DNA of 64,000 nucleotides from JAODBJ01 sp963782465 (GTDB lineage Bacteria > Actinomycetota > Acidimicrobiia > IMCC26256 > PALSA-610), in NCBI GenBank assembly GCA_963782465.1, contig CAWAJR010000003.1:496001-560000 (forward strand), written 5' to 3'. Of the stretch, positions 60,613-64,000 are shown one piece after another (position 1 is the first letter of the stretch; each line of letters begins with the position of its first letter). The notes under the pieces are model-generated. The model worked only from the letters and a program-made list of their open reading frames with translations. It made no database searches and was not told the DNA's origin. The translations under genes and the position numbers were made by a program.

Positions 60613-61355
60613 CCGCCATCGACGACCAGCGCCGCGCCGGTCGTCCAACGCGACGCGTCGCTCGCGAGGTACGAGTACGCGCCGACCAGGTCGGCGGCCG
60701 ACCCGAGACCCAGCGGGTGCCGCGCCTCGATCGCGTCGAGCGCCTCTGGCGGAAGCTTGGCGTGGATCGCGGAGCGGAACGTGCCCGGGCAGACACAGTT
60801 GACGCGGATCCCGTCGCGCGCGTACTCGACGGCTGCGACCTTCGCGAGCTGGATCACCCCGGCTTTCGTCACGCAGTACGGCGCCGCGTGAGACCAGGCC
60901 GTGAGGCCCGACACCGACGCGGTGAGCACGATCGACCCCGATCGCTGTTCGCGCATCACCGGGACCGCGGCGCGAATACCGTTGACCGCACCGAGAACGT
61001 TGACCCGGAACGCGCGCTCCCAGTCGTCGGTTGCGAGGTTGTGGATGCGACCGTTGGGCGACAGCACACCCGCGTTGCTGATCAACACGTCGAGCCGGCC
61101 GAACCGCTCCTTCGCGAGCCCGACGACGGCTTCGACCTGCGCGATGTCGCTCACGTCGGCGAGCTGCGCCTCGACCGCGCCGCGCGCATCGGGCAACCCG
61201 GCCGTCGTCGCGTCGAGCGACGCCGCGCTGACGTCGCTGAGCACCAGGTCGGTGCCGGGTTCGGACGCGAATTGCCGCGCCAGCGCGGCACCCAACGCGC
61301 CGCCGGCACCGGTGATCGCGATGACCCGCCGCGGTTCGTTCGTACCGCTCGTCAT
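60597..61355 (-). CDS. Short-chain dehydrogenase/reductase
   Basis: 252 residues. TGAGGALGAALARQF is the cofactor loop, ISNAGVLSPNG the NAG motif, and LTASVSG with PYCVTKAG the catalytic Ser-Tyr-Lys. The C-terminus ends with TGAALVVDGGYSAP, as in FabG-like enzymes. ATG 61355 overlaps the stop of the upstream SDR gene (ATGA). It oxidizes a hydroxyl or reduces a keto group of an unknown substrate. Confidence 0.9.
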   Translation of the reverse strand: MTSGTNEPRRVIAITGAGGALGAALARQFASEPGTDLVLSDVSAASLDATTAGLPDARGAVEAQLADVSDIAQVEAVVGLAKERFGRLDVLISNAGVLSPNGRIHNLATDDWERAFRVNVLGAVNGIRAAVPVMREQRSGSIVLTASVSGLTAWSHAAPYCVTKAGVIQLAKVAAVEYARDGIRVNCVCPGTFRSAIHAKLPPEALDAIEARHPLGLGSAADLVGAYSYLASDASRWTTGAALVVDGGYSAP

Positions 61356-62130
61356 ACGAGGAGGTAGCCGCCATCGACGTTGAGCACGGTTCCGGTCACG
61401 AACGCCGCCGCGTCGGACGCGAGGAATTGGTAGGCACCCGCGAGATCGGTGGCGTCACCCCAACGCAGCTGCGCGGTGTGCCCGACCACCGCGGCCGCGA
61501 GTTCGGCGTTGCGCTTCCAGCCGTCGGCGAGCGGCGAGTCGAACCAGCCCGGCGCGACGACGTTCACGGTGATGCCCGCCGGCGCGAGGTCGAGGGCCAG
61601 GCCCTTCGCCAGGCCGACGAGCCCCGCCTTGGATGCGCTATAGGCCGCGAGGCCCCCGCGCGGTCGCTCGCCGAGGACCGAGCCCGTGAAGATGAGCCGC
61701 CCGCCGTCGCGCATCAACCGCGCCGCGGCGCGCGCCCCAAGAACGCGCCGGTGAGGTTGACCTCGATGATCTTGCGCCATACCGACGGATCGGTCTGCCG
61801 CGGGCCGGCGACCACCGGCGAGATCCCGGCGTTGCAGATCCAGACGTCGATGCCGCCCCACTCGGTCACGGTGGCGTCGGCGACGGCCTCGTTGAAGTCG
61901 GCGTCGGTGATGTCGCCGGAGCACACGAGTGCGGGCCCGGCCAGTTCTTCGGCCACCGCCTTGAGGTCCTTCTCGGTGCGCGCGACGAGGGTCACCAGCG
62001 CACCACCGCGCGAGAACGCGTGGGCGAGCAACCGGCCGAGCCCACGGCCGGCGCCCGTGATGACGACGCGTTTGCCGGTCACGTCGCCGCCACGCGGGAA
62101 GGAAGCCGGGATCTCGATCTGTTCCGCCAT
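61352..62130 (-). CDS. Short-chain dehydrogenase/reductase, frameshifted
   Basis: About 260 residues after repair. MAEQIEIPASFPRGGDVTGK leads to the cofactor motif ITGAGRGLGRLL and ICNAGISPVVAG; the frame ends after VNLTGAFLG. One frame over come ARAAARLMRDGGRLIFTGSV, the active-site YSASKAG and TGTVLNVDGGYLLV. One G is missing from the GGGG run near 61736. GAAGGG precedes the ATG. Its stop overlaps the next SDR, so the two dehydrogenases are cotranscribed. Confidence 0.82.
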
Positions 62131-62178
62131 CGCCCTTCCCCGGCCGGCGCCGCACCGGAGGACGAAGCCGCCAGCGCC

Positions 62179-62196
62179 TTGTACCGACCAGTACAA
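62179..62196. promoter_or_regulatory. Palindromic operator candidate (TTGTAC-N6-GTACAA)
   Basis: TTGTAC and GTACAA flank six bases, 11 bp upstream of the E1 gene start at 62207 and 49 bp upstream of the divergent SDR start. The spacing suits a TetR dimer that controls both. Confidence 0.55.
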
Positions 62197-62206
62197 TAGT
62201 CGTTTC

Positions 62207-64000
62207 GTGTTCACGACCGCCGACCTCGTCGAGATGCACCGGCGGATGCTGCTGATCCGCGGGTTCGAGCGGCGCGTGGCCGCGTGCTACCGCGACGGTG
62301 AGGTGCCGGGCTTCGTGCACCTCTCGATCGGCCAGGAGGCGGCGGCCGTCGGCGCGTGCTGGGCCTGCGCGATGCCGACGTCATCACGTCGACGCACCGG
62401 GGCCACGGCCACTGCCTCGCCAAGGGCCTTGCGCCGTTCCCCATGTTCGCCGAGCTGATGGCCAGGGACGCGGGCACGAACCGCGGCCGCGGTGGCTCGA
62501 TGCACATCGCCGATCCGAACGCCGGGATCTTCGGCGCGAACGGGATCGTCGCGGCCGGCCTCCCGATCGCGGTGGGCGCCGCCGCCGCGGCGCGGCTGCG
62601 CGGCCACGACCGCGTCGCGGTCGCGTTCTTCGGCGACGGTGCAGTGGCGGCGGGCGCGTTCCACGAGGCGGTGAACCTCGCAGCGGTGTGGGAGTTGCCG
62701 GTCGTCTTCTTCTGTGAGAACAACGGCTATGCCGAGTTCTCCGCCGCGTCGAGCCAGCACGCGGCGTCGCTCGAACGGCGGGCGCCGGGCTACGGCGTCG
62801 ACTACGTCGCCGTCGACGGCAACGATGTCGTGGCGACCGCCGCCGCGATGCGAGAGGTCGTCGCCGCCGTTCGCAACGGGCACCGTCCGACGATCGTCGA
62901 GGCGACGACGTACCGCCGGCACGGCCACTACGAAGGCGACCCTCAGCGCTACCGGCCGGCCGACGAGGTCCACGAGTGGGAGGCACGCGACCCGCTGCTG
63001 CTCCACACGCGGCGGCTCGAGACCGGCGGCGTCACCGACAAGACGATCCGCACGCTCGAAGCGTCGGTGGCAAAGGAGCTCGACGATGCCCTCGACGCGG
63101 CGCGCCGCTCGACCGAGCCCGACGCGGCGACGCTGGCGAACTTCGTGGTGCGCGCCCGGCCCGAACGGCCCGAACCGCCGCTCCCGCCCGCCGGCGCGCC
63201 GGAGTTCCGCCTGATGGACGCGGTCCGTACCGCGCTCGAAGCCGAGCTCGCGAACGACGAGCGGGTGTTCGTCGCCGGCATCGACGTCGGCGCGGGCGGC
63301 AACGTGTTCGGCTTGACCAGAGGCTTGCGCGACCGCTTCGGCGACCGCGTACGCGACACACCGATCTCCGAGACCGCGATCGTCGGGCTCGGCGTCGGTG
63401 CGGCGATGGCGGGGATGCGCCCGGTGGTCGAGGTGATGTACCTCGACTTCATCGGTGTCTGCCTCGACCAGCTGCTGAACCAGGCCGCGAAGCTGCCGTT
63501 CATGACCGGCGGGGGTGCGCAGATGGCGCTCACCGTCCGGACCCAGTTCGGCGCCGGCCGCTCCTCCGGCAGCCAGCACTCGCAGAGCCTCGAAGCGCTG
63601 CTCGCCCACATCCCCGGGCTGACCGTCGTGATGCCGTCGACACCCGCCGACACTTACGGCTTGTTGCGCGCCGCGATCCAGGACCCGAACCCGGTTGTCT
63701 TCATCGAGAACCGGCTCCTCTACGGCATGAAAGGCCCGCAGCCGCCGGCCGATCACGTCGTGCCGATCGGCAAGGCGTCGGTGGTGCGCCCGGGCACCGA
63801 CATCACGGTCGTGTCGGTCTCCCGGATGGTCCACGAGGCGCTCGCCGCCGCGGAGGCGGTCGCGATCGACGGGATCTCGGTCGAGGTGCTCGACCTGCGA
63901 ACCGTCGCGCCACTCGACACCGCGACGGTCCTCGAGTCGGTGCACAAGACGAGCCGCCTCCTGATCGCGCACGAGGCGGTCGTGCCGTTCGGGATCGGTG
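62207..64000 (+). CDS. Fused thiamine-diphosphate dehydrogenase E1 (alpha-beta), frameshifted, 3' end beyond window
   Basis: The alpha half starts VFTTADLVEMHRRMLLIRGF and GFVHLSIGQEAAAVGAC. One base is missing near 62358-62362, after which LGLRDADVITSTHRGHGHCL continues. The thiamine-binding GDG lies in FFGDGAVAAGAF and its Asn in FFCENNGYAEF. The beta half (FRLMDAVRTALEAELANDER, ISETAIVGLGVGAAMAG) follows in the same chain and is cut by the window edge. Separate alpha and beta genes are more usual for branched-chain or acetoin-type E1 enzymes. It would decarboxylate a 2-oxo acid or similar substrate; E2/E3 partners may lie beyond the window. Confidence 0.85.

Noticed and set aside
1..64000. 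tRNA, rRNA or known riboswitch genes
   Set aside because: No cloverleaf with conserved T-loop, rRNA segment or recognisable riboswitch core was seen on reading both strands by eye; a covariance search would be needed to exclude small RNAs.

Overview
The window is high-GC DNA (roughly two thirds G+C by eye) with GTG starts common, many ATGA/GTGA stop-start overlaps and almost no spare space. Gene content is that of an actinobacterium: two acyl-CoA ligases resembling mycobacterial FadD3 and FadD17, a TIGR03084-type DinB-fold protein, numerous TetR regulators, paired family III CoA-transferases and a LAL-type LuxR regulator. A soil or aquatic lineage such as Acidimicrobiia is my inference; no rRNA or tRNA gene is present to test it. 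There is no CRISPR array, prophage or insertion sequence.

Layout. 1-4.7 kb: end of a D-aminoacylase-like amidohydrolase, a GtrA-type membrane protein, an MFS exporter, an enolase-superfamily (OSBS-like) enzyme and a stand-alone Lrp-type effector domain. 4.7-15.2 kb: CoA-ester catabolism, with a tightly overlapping minus-strand operon (two-hotdog dehydratase, three crotonases, acyl-CoA dehydrogenase, two dimeric alpha/beta-barrel proteins), a divergent FadD3-like ligase and two family III CoA-transferases. 15.4-19.4 kb: plus-strand operon of metal-dependent hydrolase, TetR, cytochrome P450 and SDR. 19.4-26.8 kb: SDR, a substrate-binding-protein-like protein without a signal peptide, TetR with two small membrane proteins, a second P450, alpha/beta hydrolase, SDR, and an ArsR/AHSA1 pair. 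26.8-30.1 kb: molybdate transporter modABC with a PadR-like regulator. 30.2-44.6 kb: aldehyde dehydrogenase, LuxR regulator and a secreted protein carrying the same putative operator, LpqC-like esterase lipoprotein, GDT1-type cation transporter, peroxiredoxin, a second metal-dependent hydrolase, a G8-domain lipoprotein overlapping a GT39-like membrane protein, and a cold-shock protein. 44.7-56.4 kb: aldo/keto reductase, class II aldolase, aminoglycoside-phosphotransferase-like kinase, TetR/FadD17-like operon, acyl-CoA dehydrogenase, a STAS / Pycsar-effector-like pair, class III aminotransferase, TOPRIM protein and a HiPIP-like four-cysteine protein. 56.5-64 kb: Rieske oxygenase with a small partner, CoA ligase, TetR, two SDRs and a fused E1 alpha-beta dehydrogenase running off the window.

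Read together, most enzymes fit import or activation of an unidentified hydrophobic acid or terpenoid/aromatic compound: oxidation by P450 or Rieske oxygenase, CoA activation by ligase or CoA-transferase, then dehydrogenation, hydration and ring or side-chain cleavage by crotonases and hydrolases, under local TetR control.

Two features stand out from the ordinary genes. First, two separate families of long palindromic repeats lie at gene 3' ends: an 18-bp-arm repeat present three times and a 48-nt hairpin present twice, some copies supplying a gene's stop codon. Second, ten genes are interrupted by single-base frameshifts with the reading frame intact on both sides, several in G/C runs, which points to residual sequencing indels rather than decay. 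Those genes are annotated across the break.
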